Assembly: GCA_963975935.1 (NCBI GenBank)
Contig: CAXBIQ010000002.1
Location: 186,001 to 250,000, forward strand
Reading direction: 5' to 3'
DNA from: Planktosalinus sp963975935
GTDB taxonomy: Bacteria > Bacteroidota > Bacteroidia > Flavobacteriales > Flavobacteriaceae
DNA length: 64,000 nt
How positions within the stretch are numbered: the stretch's first letter is position 1; each line of letters begins with the position of its first letter. Under the pieces are notes generated by a model. The model saw nothing but the letters and a program-made list of their open reading frames with translations. It did not search any database and had not been told where the DNA came from. Position numbers and translations under genes: made by a program. Positions 43,256 to 52,052 of the stretch are shown piece after piece.

Positions 43256-43286
43256 CAAAAGTAACGAAAACGAAGGGGTTTTGCAA
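43256..43286 (-). promoter_or_regulatory. Promoter of the fused E1 gene
   Basis: On the minus strand TTG (43286-43284), a 20-base spacer and TACTTTTG (43263-43256) form a full Bacteroidetes promoter. Transcription would start near 43249, five bases from the ATG at 43244, so the mRNA has almost no leader. Confidence 0.7.
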
Positions 43287-43343
43287 TTGATAACATCTGA
43301 ATGAAATCTAATTAACTGAACAATAACATTTAGGGGGTTTAAA

Positions 43344-45710
43344 TTATTTTTCAATCAATGTATTGTTAAACAATTTCAGAATCCGCTTGTATTCATCTGT
43401 CCAACTGCTGGGTTCAACAAAACCGTGGTCTTCGGCGGGATAAACCGCCATTTCCCAATTGTCTTTCTCCAACTCTATCAGTCGTTGTGCCAGTCTTACC
43501 ACATCCTGAAAGTGCACATTGATATCTACCATTCCGTGAGCTATGAGTAAATGTCCTTCAAGCCCTTCCGCAAAATAAATGGGAGAGGAACGGCGGTAGG
43601 ATATGGGATCGTTTGAAGGTTCATTCAGTATGTTGGAGGTGTAGCCGTGGTTGTAGTGGGCCCAATCTGTAACAGAACGAAGTGCCGCACCACTTTTAAA
43701 GGTGTCTGCTTCGTTGAAGAGGGCCATAAGGGTTATAAAGCCACCATAGCTTCCGCCATAAATTCCCATTTTATCAGGGTCGATTCCGTGTTCAGCAATT
43801 AAATACTTGGCACCATCTACCTGATCACTGAGATCTTTTCCTCCCATATGGCGGTAGATAGCTGTGCGCCAATCGCGACCATAACCGGCGCTTCCCCGGT
43901 AATCAATATCCAAAACGGTATATCCTAAATCTGTGAGTAAATTGTGGAACATATATTCCCTGAAATATGAGGACCACCATTTGTGCACATTTTGTAAATA
44001 TCCAGCTCCGTGTACAAAAATAACGGCAGCTCCGTTTTTGACGTCATCTTCAGGTGTATAAAGCCGTGCAGGAACTTTGATACCGTCTGAAGCCGTGAAA
44101 TGGATATAGTTGGGGTCGCGCCAGGGGTACTCTTTAAACTCTTCAGATTGCCCGTTTGTTAAGGGTGTTTCCTTCACATTTGCAACGTTGGGTTTATAAA
44201 GCAGTTCCCAGGGTTGATTGCTGTATGAATACCGAATGGCAAGATGCTTTTCGTCAGGGGACAAACTTACCTCGTTGTTCCCGGTGAGCATGGTAAGTCT
44301 TTCCATTTTGCCTCCATAGACAGGCATTTTATAAAAATGACGTTCTCCCGGATCAATTTCTGAAGTGGTGAGATACCAATGTTTTTTATCTTTGGAGAGG
44401 AAGGGGTCAAAAACTTCATAATTTCCCGAGGTGAGAGCAGTTTTCTTTCCGGTCAAAACATCCTGGATATATAAGTGTGAATAACCGGTAGCTTCTGATT
44501 GATAATAAATATGTTTATTGTCAGGCAACCAACCGATGGTTCCCCCGCCCATGGACCAACCAATCCCGGGTCCTGCAATCCAGGCCTCGTCCCGCTGACG
44601 GTCTATGGATTCGAGTTCGCCGGTTTGCAGGTTGAGTTTTGCAATCCAGCGGTCTTTGTTGTCTTTTGAGCGTACATTCACAATGGCATGATTGCCGTTA
44701 TCAGAAAAATAAGCCCGCGAAAGATAGACTTCGCGTTCTTTGGCCTCCCACTCTTTGTCAGGATAGTCTTTGGTGTAGTCAGGTAAATCTGTGATACCGG
44801 GGATTTTGTCTGTTTTTACCAGATAAACAGTGTCTTTTTCCAAATTGTAAACCGCAAGTTCGACAATTGTGGTCTCTTCTCCCACTTTGGCCCGGGTATT
44901 CAGGTCAACGGTATACCCGGAAGCGTCAATAAAATCAGGTACAATGGTTCTTTCAGAATCACCTCTCGTTATAAGGTTAAATGTGACAAAGTCAGCATTG
45001 GGTGATATTTGAAGGTTTGACAGTGATTTTTTACCGGTATAGAAGGTATAAGGGTCTTTATCTTTTATCATTTTGCGATAGCTGTCGCGTTTTTCTTTGA
45101 TGTCCTCCCTCTTTTTGATAACGCCCAGCAATTCGATATTCTCCTTTTTTACCCAATTGTCTTTATCTGAGCCGGCATCTTCTTTTTCTTTCTTTTCTTC
45201 ACCGGTACTGATATTGGTCAATTTCTTAAGGGTTCCGGATTCCAGGGAATACACATAGCCGTTGTTGTCATATTCAAGGGCAATTTTATTTTCAACGGCT
45301 AAAAAAGTTACGTTATCAATTCTGCCAGGTAATTGAATCAAATCTCTTTCAGTTCTCTTTTTAACGTCATATAATTTTATGGTGTTCTTGTTCACATAAA
45401 GTTTTTGCGTTTTATCCCGGTTGTAATTTCCAAAAGAGGGGATGAGGTCCTTTTCGGTTTTCCAATTTACTTTTTCAATGACATTGGGTCTTTTTATGGC
45501 AACGCGGTATAAAGAATCCTCAGGGTCATTGTCCTGATTGTATTTAAAGTAGATATACTCACTGTGTTCTCCCCATTTAATGTCTGACGGGAAAGTTCCC
45601 ATCCATCGGGGGTCCTGCATTATTTTTTCAACGGAAAGATCGCTTTGTTGTGCGTTAATGTTGGGCAAAGCCAATAAGAAAAGGAGAAAGAAAATGAATT
45701 GTTTGCGCAT
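43344..45710 (-). CDS. Secreted S9 family (prolyl oligopeptidase-like) peptidase
   Basis: The 788-residue protein has a signal peptide (MRKQFIFFLLFLLALPNINA, then QQ), a large beta-propeller-type N-terminal part, and a C-terminal alpha/beta-hydrolase domain with GIYGGSYGGFITLMAL (catalytic Ser), AHGMVDINVHFQD (Asp) and PAEDHGF (His). It resembles dipeptidyl peptidase IV-like enzymes and probably cleaves short peptides in the periplasm or at the surface. It shares a divergent upstream region with rpsA. A palindromic motif lies in that region (45789-45802). Confidence 0.94.
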   Translation of the reverse strand: MRKQFIFFLLFLLALPNINAQQSDLSVEKIMQDPRWMGTFPSDIKWGEHSEYIYFKYNQDNDPEDSLYRVAIKRPNVIEKVNWKTEKDLIPSFGNYNRDKTQKLYVNKNTIKLYDVKKRTERDLIQLPGRIDNVTFLAVENKIALEYDNNGYVYSLESGTLKKLTNISTGEEKKEKEDAGSDKDNWVKKENIELLGVIKKREDIKEKRDSYRKMIKDKDPYTFYTGKKSLSNLQISPNADFVTFNLITRGDSERTIVPDFIDASGYTVDLNTRAKVGEETTIVELAVYNLEKDTVYLVKTDKIPGITDLPDYTKDYPDKEWEAKEREVYLSRAYFSDNGNHAIVNVRSKDNKDRWIAKLNLQTGELESIDRQRDEAWIAGPGIGWSMGGGTIGWLPDNKHIYYQSEATGYSHLYIQDVLTGKKTALTSGNYEVFDPFLSKDKKHWYLTTSEIDPGERHFYKMPVYGGKMERLTMLTGNNEVSLSPDEKHLAIRYSYSNQPWELLYKPNVANVKETPLTNGQSEEFKEYPWRDPNYIHFTASDGIKVPARLYTPEDDVKNGAAVIFVHGAGYLQNVHKWWSSYFREYMFHNLLTDLGYTVLDIDYRGSAGYGRDWRTAIYRHMGGKDLSDQVDGAKYLIAEHGIDPDKMGIYGGSYGGFITLMALFNEADTFKSGAALRSVTDWAHYNHGYTSNILNEPSNDPISYRRSSPIYFAEGLEGHLLIAHGMVDINVHFQDVVRLAQRLIELEKDNWEMAVYPAEDHGFVEPSSWTDEYKRILKLFNNTLIEK

Positions 45711-45788
45711 TTTTTGTCAGTTTATTTTAATGAATTTACGAATCTACATAATTTTTAATAAATCATTTTGGTGGTTTGTGCTGTTTTT

Positions 45789-45802
45789 GCTTTCGCGAAA
45801 GC
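45789..45802. repeat. Perfect 14-base palindrome GCTTTCGCGAAAGC
   Basis: The sequence equals its own reverse complement. Degenerate relatives occur at 7429-7445, 23058-23072 and 25550-25566 of this window. It lies between the divergent S9 peptidase and rpsA promoters. See findings. Confidence 0.6.
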
Positions 45803-45812
45803 GCAATAATTG

Positions 45813-45843
45813 TTTGAATATTAAAAAATTAATACTACTTTTG
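45813..45843 (+). promoter_or_regulatory. Promoter of rpsA
   Basis: TTTG (45813-45816), a 19-base spacer and TACTTTTG (45836-45843) form a textbook Bacteroidetes housekeeping promoter. Transcription should start near 45850, leaving a leader of about 117 bases before rpsA. Confidence 0.88.
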
Positions 45844-45861
45844 CACTCCTTTTTGCAACGG

Positions 45862-45894
45862 ATGAAAATAAAAAGGGAATCATTAAACAAATAG
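45862..45894 (+). CDS. Possible short upstream ORF in the rpsA leader
   Basis: ATG to TAG gives MKIKRESLNK, ten codons in the untranslated leader of rpsA. Such short frames arise by chance easily; position within a ribosomal-protein leader is the only reason to list it. Confidence 0.25.
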   Translation: MKIKRESLNK

Positions 45895-45966
45895 ATACTA
45901 ACACTTCTGTGTTTCAGTTGCATAAAATTTTCAAAAGATACAGAATACAAATTTTAATAATCAGCA

Positions 45967-47805
45967 ATGGCTGAAGAAATCAAAAACGAAGAAGTACAAG
46001 TAGAGGAATCTGCGAATACTCAAGAAACCAAAAAGGAAGTTTCTAAAAAAGAAGCAAATCCTGATCAATTTTTAAAAGAGTTCAACTGGCACAATTACGA
46101 AGAGGGTATCGAGGTAATTGACGAACAAAAGCTGGAAGAATTTGAAAAACTGGTTGCAGAAAATTTTGTAGACACCCTTGATGACGAAGTTGTCGAAGGA
46201 GAAGTTGTCCACATTTCAGATCGCGATGCTATCATTGACATCAATGCTAAAAGTGAGGGTGTGATATCTCTTAATGAGTTTCGCTACAACCCTGACTTGA
46301 AAGTGGGTGACAAAGTGGAAGTATTGATTGATGTTAGAGAAGACAGCACAGGTCAACTGGTTTTATCTCACAGAAAAGCAAGAACCATCAAAGCGTGGGA
46401 TCGTGTTAATGAAGCACACGATAAAGCGACAATCGTAAACGGTTATGTTAAGTGCAGAACAAAAGGAGGAATGATTGTAGATGTTTTTGGCATCGAAGCA
46501 TTCTTACCGGGTTCTCAAATTGACGTGAAGCCAATTCGCGATTATGATGCGTATGTTGGAAAAACAATGGAATTCAAAGTTGTGAAAATCAACCATGAAT
46601 TCAAAAACGTTGTTGTTTCACACAAAGCGCTTATTGAAGCAGATATTGAAGAACAGAAGAAAGAAATCATTGGTCAACTTGAAAAAGGACAAGTCTTAGA
46701 AGGTGTTGTTAAAAACATTACTTCTTATGGTGTATTTGTTGACCTTGGAGGTGTTGATGGATTAGTCCACATCACTGACCTTTCTTGGAGCAGAATCAAC
46801 CACCCGAATGAGATTGTTGAATTAGATCAAAAACTTAACGTAGTAATCCTTGACTTTGATGAAGATAAGACAAGAATCCAGTTAGGTTTAAAACAATTGA
46901 ACGCTCACCCGTGGGAAGCATTGAGCTCTGAACTTAAAGTGGGTGATAAAGTAAAAGGTAAAGTAGTTGTTATTGCAGACTACGGTGCATTTATCGAAGT
47001 AGCAGACGGTGTTGAAGGATTGATTCACGTGAGTGAAATGTCATGGTCAACACATCTACGCAGCGCTCAGGACTTTGTAAAAGTGGGCGATGAAGTAGAA
47101 GCTGTTATTTTAACACTTGACAGGGAAGAACGCAAAATGTCTCTTGGTATCAAGCAATTGACACCGGATCCTTGGACAGATATCACCAGTAAATTCCCTG
47201 TAGGTTCAAAACACAAAGGAGTTGTGAAAAACTTCACAAACTTTGGAGTATTTGTTGAACTTGAAGAAGGAATTGACGGATTGATTTATATTTCTGACTT
47301 ATCATGGACCAAGAAAATCAAACACCCAAGTGAGTTCACCAATGTGGGTGACACACTGGAAGTTGTTGTTCTTGAACTTGATGTTGAAGGTCGCAAATTG
47401 AGCCTTGGTCACAAACAAACCGAGACCAATCCTTGGGATAAGTATGAAACTGAGTTTGCTTTAGGTACAAAACATACAGGAGCCATTTCTGAGATTGTTG
47501 ACAAAGGTGCAACAATTGAATTTAATGAAGATGTGGTTGCATTTGTTCCTGCCCGTCACCTTGAAAAAGAAGATGGTAGCAAATTGACAAAAGGAGAAAC
47601 TGCTGAATTCCAAATTATTGAATTTAACAAGGAATTCAAAAGAGTAGTTGCCTCTCATACTGTAATTTTCAGAGAAGAAGAATCAAAGAATCTTAAAGAA
47701 GCCGTGAAAAAGCAAGCAGATGCTGCTGCTGAATCTAAGCCAACTTTAGGAGATGCTAATGAAAAATTACAAGCATTGAAAGATAAAATGGACGGTAAAA
47801 GTTAA
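45967..47805 (+). CDS. rpsA: 30S ribosomal protein S1
   Basis: S1 brings mRNA to the 30S subunit, important in organisms without strong Shine-Dalgarno sites. The 612-residue protein has six S1 RNA-binding domains (core stretches such as VDGLVHITDLSWSRINHP, VEGLIHVSEMSWS, IDGLIYISDLSWTKKIKHP). An acidic N-terminal extension precedes domain 1 and a Lys/Ala-rich tail follows domain 6. Own promoter and long leader upstream; strong terminator downstream. Confidence 0.97.
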   Translation: MAEEIKNEEVQVEESANTQETKKEVSKKEANPDQFLKEFNWHNYEEGIEVIDEQKLEEFEKLVAENFVDTLDDEVVEGEVVHISDRDAIIDINAKSEGVISLNEFRYNPDLKVGDKVEVLIDVREDSTGQLVLSHRKARTIKAWDRVNEAHDKATIVNGYVKCRTKGGMIVDVFGIEAFLPGSQIDVKPIRDYDAYVGKTMEFKVVKINHEFKNVVVSHKALIEADIEEQKKEIIGQLEKGQVLEGVVKNITSYGVFVDLGGVDGLVHITDLSWSRINHPNEIVELDQKLNVVILDFDEDKTRIQLGLKQLNAHPWEALSSELKVGDKVKGKVVVIADYGAFIEVADGVEGLIHVSEMSWSTHLRSAQDFVKVGDEVEAVILTLDREERKMSLGIKQLTPDPWTDITSKFPVGSKHKGVVKNFTNFGVFVELEEGIDGLIYISDLSWTKKIKHPSEFTNVGDTLEVVVLELDVEGRKLSLGHKQTETNPWDKYETEFALGTKHTGAISEIVDKGATIEFNEDVVAFVPARHLEKEDGSKLTKGETAEFQIIEFNKEFKRVVASHTVIFREEESKNLKEAVKKQADAAAESKPTLGDANEKLQALKDKMDGKS

Positions 47806-47828
47806 TTTTTAAATCCATTTACAATTTA

Positions 47829-47860
47829 TAAAGGCTGTCTTTTGAGACAGCCTTTTTTAT
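47829..47860 (+). terminator. Intrinsic terminator after rpsA
   Basis: AAGGCTGTCT (47831-47840) pairs with AGACAGCCTT (47845-47854) and is followed by TTTT. Confidence 0.9.
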
Positions 47861-47885
47861 TTTCCATTAAAATCAAACAAGTTGA

Positions 47886-47919
47886 TTTGCCATTAACTTT
47901 CTTTTTTTGATTACTTTTG
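47886..47919 (+). promoter_or_regulatory. Promoter of pyrR-pyrB
   Basis: TTTG (47886-47889), 22 bases and TACTTTTG (47912-47919) fit the Bacteroidetes pattern with a long spacer; start codon of pyrR is at 47944. Confidence 0.6.
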
Positions 47920-47943
47920 TTTCGAAGAAATCTATTCTACCCT

Positions 47944-48483
47944 ATGAGCCAAAAAGTGCTGCTTAACGAAAAAGAAGTTCACATTGCTCTTCACCGGTTA
48001 GCCTGCCACCTCATTGAAAATCACGATACCTTTCAGGATACTGTTTTAATAGGAATTCAGCCCCGGGGGACCTTTCTTGCAAATCGACTCAAATCAATTT
48101 TAGAATCTGAATACAAAATCAAGAATATTCAACTGGGATATCTCGATATCACTTTTTTCAGGGATGATTTCAGGCGTGGTGAAAAAACCCTGGAAGCCAA
48201 TAAAACCAAAATTGACTTTCTGGTTGAAGACAAAAAAATCGTTTTTATTGATGATGTGTTATATACCGGAAGGAGCATTCGTGCTGCGCTCACGGCCATA
48301 CAATCTTTTGGAAGACCTTCAGGCATTGAGTTGCTCACTTTGATTGACAGAAGGTTCAGCAGGCATTTACCCATACAACCCGATTACCGTGGAAGACAAG
48401 TTGATGCCATAAAAGATGAAAAAGTACAAGTATGCTGGAAAGAAAACGAGGGAGAAGATGGAGTTTATTTAATACCAAGTTGA
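47944..48483 (+). CDS. pyrR: PyrR-type phosphoribosyltransferase / pyrimidine regulator
   Basis: The 179-residue protein has the PRPP-binding signature VFIDDVLYTGRSIRAAL and family segments LIGIQPRGTFLANRL, LGYLDITFFRDDF and IELLTLIDRRFSRHLPIQPD. In Gram-positive bacteria PyrR binds pyr mRNA and attenuates transcription; in other groups only the uracil phosphoribosyltransferase activity may remain. No RNA anti-antiterminator is evident here. It lies 71 bases before pyrB and is probably in the same operon. The ATG 47944 gives the standard N-terminus MSQKVLLNEKEV. Confidence 0.92.
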   Translation: MSQKVLLNEKEVHIALHRLACHLIENHDTFQDTVLIGIQPRGTFLANRLKSILESEYKIKNIQLGYLDITFFRDDFRRGEKTLEANKTKIDFLVEDKKIVFIDDVLYTGRSIRAALTAIQSFGRPSGIELLTLIDRRFSRHLPIQPDYRGRQVDAIKDEKVQVCWKENEGEDGVYLIPS

Positions 48484-48554
48484 GAGAAACGATAATAAAA
48501 ATATAATCAAAGAGATACCACACACCTGATTTAAAATTATAAAACTGACAATAG

Positions 48555-49496
48555 ATGAGTGAATTAAGTGTAAACCACTTATTAGGAATAAAATACCTGT
48601 CACCGCAGGACATACACCTCATATTTGAGACGGCAGACCATTTTAAAGAAGTCATTAATCGTCCCATAAAGAAAGTTCCTTCATTGCGTGACATCACCAT
48701 CGCCAATCTCTTTTTTGAAAACAGCACCCGCACACGATTGTCTTTTGAACTGGCTGAAAAACGCCTTTCAGCAGATGTGGTCAATTTCTCCGCAGCTTCT
48801 TCTTCCGTTAAGAAAGGAGAAACCCTAATTGATACTGTCAACAACATCCTGTCTATGAAAGTAGATATGGTGGTAATGCGCCATCCCAATCCCGGTGCCG
48901 GTGTGTTCCTTTCTCAGCACATTAAAGCAAGCATCATTAACGCCGGTGACGGTGCACATGAGCACCCCACACAGGCATTACTGGATTGTTACTCCATCAG
49001 GGAGCGTCTGGGGGGTGTGGCCGGAAAAAAAGTGGTGATTGTGGGGGATATCCTGCATTCGAGGGTTGCTCTTTCAAATATCTTTGCCCTGCAATTGCTT
49101 GGCGCCAAAGTAAAAGTATGCGGGCCCAAAACCTTACTGCCAAAATATATCGAAAAGCTTGGAGTGGAAGTAGAAGGTAATTTAAAAAAAGCACTGGAAT
49201 GGTGTGATGTGGCAAACATGTTACGGGTACAAAACGAGCGGATGGACATCAGTTATTTTCCTTCAGTAAGGGAATACACCCAGCAATATGGAGTCAACAA
49301 AGCGTTGCTCAACTCCCTTAAAAAGGAAATCGTTATTATGCACCCTGGACCCATCAATCGCGGTGTGGAAATCACAAGTGATGTAGCAGATTCAGGACAA
49401 TCCATTATTTTACATCAGGTGGAAAACGGTGTCGCCATCAGGATGGCAGTCATATATTTATTGGCTTCAAAAATCAAACACGATGAAGGTAAGTAA
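48555..49496 (+). CDS. pyrB: Aspartate carbamoyltransferase, catalytic subunit
   Basis: PyrB joins carbamoyl phosphate and aspartate in pyrimidine synthesis. The 313-residue protein has the carbamoyl phosphate site FFENSTRTRLSFELAEKRL, HPTQALLDCYSIRERLGG, VGDILHSRVALSNIF and the C-terminal MHPGPINRGVEITSDVADSG. No regulatory pyrI is nearby. The short form fits the class that can pair with dihydroorotase-like proteins, such as the inactive one encoded at 21215. The next gene overlaps its end by 14 bases. Confidence 0.97.
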   Translation: MSELSVNHLLGIKYLSPQDIHLIFETADHFKEVINRPIKKVPSLRDITIANLFFENSTRTRLSFELAEKRLSADVVNFSAASSSVKKGETLIDTVNNILSMKVDMVVMRHPNPGAGVFLSQHIKASIINAGDGAHEHPTQALLDCYSIRERLGGVAGKKVVIVGDILHSRVALSNIFALQLLGAKVKVCGPKTLLPKYIEKLGVEVEGNLKKALEWCDVANMLRVQNERMDISYFPSVREYTQQYGVNKALLNSLKKEIVIMHPGPINRGVEITSDVADSGQSIILHQVENGVAIRMAVIYLLASKIKHDEGK

Positions 49497-49818
49497 ACAC
49501 AAAACGTTTCAGTTAATTGAAGATGAAAAGGATGATATCTCAGATTTCGGTACTTTTTTGGAATATATCATACCCAAAGAATTTGCGAGCGAGAATGTAG
49601 TGGTCAATCTTTTGAAATATGATGCTATGACACTTCCGGAACTCCTGAATTTCCTGATTGTATCAAACAAACACCGTGCACGGAAAAAATCATTTGTGAT
49701 TGTCAATGATGCCATCGACCCTGATATAATTCCTGAAGAGCTTATCGTGGTTCCCACTGTAGAGGAAGCGGAGGATGTTATAGAATTGGAAGAAATTGAG
49801 CGGGATTTGGGGTTTTAG
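49483..49818 (+). CDS. Small conserved protein upstream of rnz, function unknown
   Basis: The 111-residue acidic protein starts MKVSKHKTFQLIEDEKDDIS and ends VEEAEDVIELEEIERDLGF. Its 14-base overlap with pyrB gives translational coupling, and ribonuclease Z follows after 59 bases. I recognise only that a similar small gene is often found before rnz in this group; a STAS-like strand pattern (KKSFVIVNDAID) is possible. Function unknown. An ATG in the same frame at 49429 would give a deeper overlap with pyrB and is less likely. Confidence 0.78.
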   Translation: MKVSKHKTFQLIEDEKDDISDFGTFLEYIIPKEFASENVVVNLLKYDAMTLPELLNFLIVSNKHRARKKSFVIVNDAIDPDIIPEELIVVPTVEEAEDVIELEEIERDLGF

Positions 49819-49877
49819 ATTAGTTTGTCATAATCTTCGCTATTGCTTATATTACATAGATTGCCAATTTACAAATT

Positions 49878-50783
49878 ATGAAACTTACCATCCTCGGTTG
49901 CTATTCCGCCACACCCAGAACATTCAACAACCCGACATCTCAACTTCTTGAGGTAAAGGGACACTTGTTTTTGATAGATTGCGGTGAAGGAACCCAAATA
50001 GCACTCAGGAAATCTAAAGTAAAATTTGCACGTGTAAAGCACATTTTTATTTCCCACCTGCATGGTGATCATTTTTATGGTTTGATTGGTTTGATTTCTA
50101 CATTTGCCCTGCTGGGAAGAGAAGCAGATTTGCATATATACGGACCCAAAGGAATCAAAGAAATTATCACGCTGCAACTCAAACTCAGTAAATCATGGAC
50201 ATCTTATAACCTTATTTTTCACGAATTATCATCCAAATCCTCAGAACTTCTTTTTGAAGATGAAAAAGTATCTGTACAGACCATTCCGTTAAAGCACAGG
50301 GTATATACCAATGGATTTTTATTTAAAGAAAAACCTGGTGAACGAAAACTCAATATCGATGCCGCGGTAGCTGCCGGTATTGACAAAAGCTATTTCAGAA
50401 AGCTAAAGAAAGGAAGTGATGTCTTAAACGAAAAAGGTGTTTTGATTTGCAATGAAAAAGTTACATTTCCCCCTGATCCGCCTGAAAGCTATGCCTTTTG
50501 CAGTGACACGGTTTACAACCCTGAAATGATTCCTCTTCTTGAAAATGTAAGTCTGTTATATCACGAGTCCACTTTTCTGGATGTTCATGAGCACCTCTGT
50601 GAAAAAACCAAGCACAGCACTGCAAAACAAGCCGCAACTATTGCTAAAGAAGCCGGCGCCGGTAAATTGATTTTAGGGCATTTTTCAACCCGTTATGACG
50701 ATTTAAGCCTGTTTCAAAAAGAAGCACAGGAAGTTTTCCCAAACACAGAAATGGCAGACGATTTCAAGGTCTTTGAAATTTAA
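49878..50783 (+). CDS. rnz: Ribonuclease Z
   Basis: Trims the 3' ends of tRNA precursors. The 301-residue MBL-fold protein has GCYSATPRTFNNPTSQLLEV, the zinc motif ISHLHGDHFYGLIGL, CGEGTQIALRKSK and later TFLDVHEHLCEKTKHSTAKQ and ILGHFSTRYDD. All match the short bacterial RNase Z. It seems to be part of the pyrR-pyrB-small protein cluster. Confidence 0.96.
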   Translation: MKLTILGCYSATPRTFNNPTSQLLEVKGHLFLIDCGEGTQIALRKSKVKFARVKHIFISHLHGDHFYGLIGLISTFALLGREADLHIYGPKGIKEIITLQLKLSKSWTSYNLIFHELSSKSSELLFEDEKVSVQTIPLKHRVYTNGFLFKEKPGERKLNIDAAVAAGIDKSYFRKLKKGSDVLNEKGVLICNEKVTFPPDPPESYAFCSDTVYNPEMIPLLENVSLLYHESTFLDVHEHLCEKTKHSTAKQAATIAKEAGAGKLILGHFSTRYDDLSLFQKEAQEVFPNTEMADDFKVFEI

Positions 50784-50851
50784 GCTATTCTTCACATACA
50801 CTTGTTTTTAATTCCTATAAAAACTCGTAAATTGCATACCAAAATCATTGT

Positions 50852-51499
50852 ATGCAGAAAGATTTGAGCCATTACAGGAAGTCTTATGAAAAGAAAGAGC
50901 TGCATGAAGCAACGGTTGATCCAAACCCTATGCAGCAATTCAGGACCTGGTTTTATGAAGCCGAGCATCTTGGAGGCTCAGATGAACCCAATGCCATGAA
51001 CATTTCAACGGTGGGCCCTGATGGTTACCCTAAAAACAGAATGGTTTTATTGAAGAAATACAATGAAGAGGGCTTTGTGTTTTATACAAATTATGAAAGT
51101 GAAAAGGGAAAGGCTATTGCAGCACATCCCAAAGTGTGCTTGTCTTTTTTTTGGCCCACTTTAGAACGCCAGGTTATCATTAAAGGAATTGCTGAAAAAG
51201 TTCCTGAAAATGATTCTGAAAATTATTTTCATTCCAGGCCTAAAGGCAGTCAGCTGGGAGCTGCTGTTTCAGAACAGAGCAGTGTAATCACTTCTCGCGA
51301 AATCCTGGAGGAAAAGTTAAAAGCCATGGAAAAGGAGTTTGAAAACACTGAAGTTCCCAAACCTGAATCCTGGGGCGGTTTTTTAGTACGCCCACACTCA
51401 CTCGAGTTTTGGCAAGGCAGGCCCAATCGCTTGCATGACAGAATCAGATATACATTAGAAGAAGATTTTAACTGGAAAATCGAGCGCCTGGCACCTTAA
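50852..51499 (+). CDS. pdxH: Pyridoxamine 5'-phosphate oxidase
   Basis: PdxH makes the vitamin B6 cofactor PLP with FMN. The 215-residue protein has FYEAEHLGGSDEPNAMNIST, RMVLLKKYNEEGFVFYTNYE, WPTLERQVIIKGIAEKVP, SRPKGSQLGAAVSEQSSVI and the C-terminal EFWQGRPNRLHDRIRY. Length and the C-terminal ERLAP are standard. Confidence 0.97.
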   Translation: MQKDLSHYRKSYEKKELHEATVDPNPMQQFRTWFYEAEHLGGSDEPNAMNISTVGPDGYPKNRMVLLKKYNEEGFVFYTNYESEKGKAIAAHPKVCLSFFWPTLERQVIIKGIAEKVPENDSENYFHSRPKGSQLGAAVSEQSSVITSREILEEKLKAMEKEFENTEVPKPESWGGFLVRPHSLEFWQGRPNRLHDRIRYTLEEDFNWKIERLAP

Positions 51500-51566
51500 T
51501 AAGCTTATATCAACAATTAAATTTTCCTCTCAAATTGCTTAAGAGTTAAGAGGAATTGAGAAACCT

Positions 51567-52052
51567 ATGAAAACACTATATATCACACGCCACGCAAAGT
51601 CTTCCTGGAAAGAAGATGTACAAGATCACAAGCGTCCGCTAAACTCAAGGGGAAAACTGGATGTTGTTTTAGTTTCCAACTATGTTTCCTCAAATTTCAA
51701 AACACCTGATTTGATTAAAACCAGTGACGCAAACAGGGCCTTGACAACTGCAAAGCAATTTAAATCGTCCTTTCACTTGCCTGATAATAAATTTGAAATT
51801 TTGAATGAGATGTATGATTTTTCAGGAGAACAGGTGATGCGGGCTATAGAAAATACTTCAAGCGATATAAAAATTTTAATGGTATTTGGGCACAATTACG
51901 GCCTTACACATTTGGTAAACAAACTGGGTGATAAATTTATTGATAACCTTCCCACCTGCGGCTTTGTACAGATAGATTTTGATACAGACAACTGGAAAGA
52001 TCTTTCAAAAGGTAAAACAAAAGCAATGGTATTTCCAAAACATTTAAAATAA
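51567..52052 (+). CDS. SixA-like histidine phosphatase
   Basis: The 161-residue protein has the catalytic RHG-type start (LYITRHAKSSW) and the second His in VFGHNYGLTHLVNKL, with SDANRALTTAKQF between. SixA in E. coli acts on phosphorelay histidines; here the target is unknown. The stop overlaps the ppk1 start (TAATG), so it is translationally coupled to polyphosphate kinase, which suggests a role around phosphate or polyphosphate. Confidence 0.9.
   Translation: MKTLYITRHAKSSWKEDVQDHKRPLNSRGKLDVVLVSNYVSSNFKTPDLIKTSDANRALTTAKQFKSSFHLPDNKFEILNEMYDFSGEQVMRAIENTSSDIKILMVFGHNYGLTHLVNKLGDKFIDNLPTCGFVQIDFDTDNWKDLSKGKTKAMVFPKHLK

Noticed and set aside
47917..47943. Earlier start for pyrR
   Set aside because: The frame opens with a TTG inside the promoter -7 box; the ATG at 47944 gives the conserved N-terminus.
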